Shown here piece after piece: positions 26,800-27,394 of a stretch of 27,394 nucleotides of DNA. Source of the stretch: Rubrobacter sp. Its GTDB lineage: Bacteria; Actinomycetota; Rubrobacteria; Rubrobacterales; Rubrobacteraceae. The notes under the pieces were generated by a model, which saw only the letters and a program-made list of their open reading frames with translations, did not search any database and was not told the DNA's origin. The DNA lies in NCBI GenBank assembly GCA_013695335.1, contig JACDAR010000050.1, forward strand, positions 1 through 27,394, written 5' to 3'. A program made the position numbers and the translations under genes. Position 1 is the first letter of the stretch. Each line of letters opens with the position of its first letter.

Positions 26800-27394
26800 G
26801 CGATACCGTGACACACTCCCTCATCCCGGATGACGCTTTCGAGAAGGATGTCCCGGAAGGAACCCTCGGGGCCGAAGAAGAACTCTGGCTCGCCGACCCC
26901 CAGACGCTCAGGCTTGCCACCGGGGCGCAGAAGATTCTGGACTCCGTGCCAGAAGATCAATTCAGCGGCGAGCTAATCGACTGCGAGATCGAATCCAATA
27001 CAGGCGTCCACGCAGAGCCATCCGGGGTCATCAGGGACATCGTGTCGCGGCGGCGGGAGTTGCTTGCGCGGGCGGATCGGATCGGCAGGTTACTCGGGAC
27101 GAGCGGGACGCATCCCATCGGGGACTGGCGGGAACAGGAGATCATAGACAAGCCGCACTACCAGCGATTGAAGAGCAAGCTGGGGTGGTTGATCCGGCGC
27201 AACAACACCTTCTCGCTGCACGTCCATTACGCAGTGCGGGGCCGCGAGAAGGCCGTTTACATGTTCGACCGGCTGAGGGAATACGTGCCGCACATGCTCG
27301 CGCTCTCGGTCAACTCGCCGTTCTGGCAGGGTGAGATCACCGACATGCAATCGTCGCGCATCCTGATCTTCTCGCGCTCCATCCACCGCGCCGG
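26796..27394 (+). CDS. Carboxylate-amine ligase, GCS2/YbdK family (partial)
   Basis: 199 codons are present and the frame is open at the window edge. The start is TTG 26796, overlapping the DUF1684 stop by four bases with GGAG seven bases upstream; GTG 26808 is an alternative. PEGTLGAEEELWLADPQTL is the ATP-grasp-like entry block of glutamate-cysteine ligase type 2, EIESNTGVHAEPS and GTSGTHPIGDWREQE follow, and NNTFSLHVHYAVRGREKA is the HVH block. YbdK-type enzymes join glutamate or another carboxylate to an amine; some actinobacterial members make gamma-glutamyl compounds. The substrate is not known. The HVHYAV in place of HVHVGV is a small difference from better-known members. Confidence 0.88.
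   Translation, partial: MSDTVTHSLIPDDAFEKDVPEGTLGAEEELWLADPQTLRLATGAQKILDSVPEDQFSGELIDCEIESNTGVHAEPSGVIRDIVSRRRELLARADRIGRLLGTSGTHPIGDWREQEIIDKPHYQRLKSKLGWLIRRNNTFSLHVHYAVRGREKAVYMFDRLREYVPHMLALSVNSPFWQGEITDMQSSRILIFSRSIHRA

Noticed and set aside
1..27394. CRISPR array, rRNA or prophage
   Set aside because: No regularly spaced short repeats, no rRNA signature blocks and no phage structural genes were seen.

Overview
The window reads as chromosome of a high-GC, probably thermophilic or radiation-tolerant actinobacterium; a Rubrobacter-like lineage is my inference, not something the sequence proves. The grounds are dense short operons, about half of all chosen starts being GTG or TTG, strong GGAGG ribosome sites alternating with apparently leaderless genes, a class E-type sortase beside a class B penicillin-binding protein, and small families that such genomes often share (DUF72, DUF1697, DUF1684, a DR2241-type Fe-S protein).

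Layout. 1-260: the start of a minus-strand small membrane or secreted protein and a tRNA-Leu(GAG). 293-3031 (minus): DUF72 protein, TIM-barrel sugar isomerase and MFS transporter in one operon. 3123-6882 (plus): DUF1697, histone-deacetylase-like hydrolase, renalase-like flavoprotein and a small membrane protein, then a helix-turn-helix protein with a small unknown partner. 7060-8088: a CPBP membrane protease, ending stop-to-stop against a GNAT gene that follows a ClgR-like regulator and endonuclease IV (8085-9779, minus). 9894-11070 (plus): a small acidic protein of unknown role and a rhomboid protease. 11074-12200 (minus): a Fur-family repressor and a ZIP metal transporter behind a Fur-type palindrome. 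12290-17318 (minus): a cell-surface block (CPBP protease, anchored unknown protein, sortase, PBP2, Lgt).

17388-20452 is the standout. It is an islet of visibly lower GC, bounded by a perfect 16-bp direct repeat. It carries one gene, a two-TM, P-loop STAND-like ATPase with about ten C-terminal TPR repeats, followed by a cluster of palindromes. No integrase or transposase is visible. I read it as a candidate acquired conflict or signalling gene.

20528-21883 (plus) is a phosphomannomutase/phosphoglucomutase with a strong terminator. 21961-24549 (minus) holds a CbiX chelatase, a DR2241-like Fe-S protein, a frameshifted BON-domain gene and a membrane-anchored BON protein. 24651-26016 (minus) is a one-Cys peroxiredoxin and a divergent CitG-like protein. 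26161-27394 (plus) is a DUF1684 protein coupled to a carboxylate-amine ligase that runs off the window.

How they work together: most of the window is housekeeping (DNA repair, metal homeostasis, peroxide defence, envelope assembly, sugar-phosphate metabolism). Membrane and surface processing is over-represented, with two CPBP proteases, a rhomboid, a sortase, Lgt and PBP2 within 11 kb. All calls are from reading the sequence; no database search was run.
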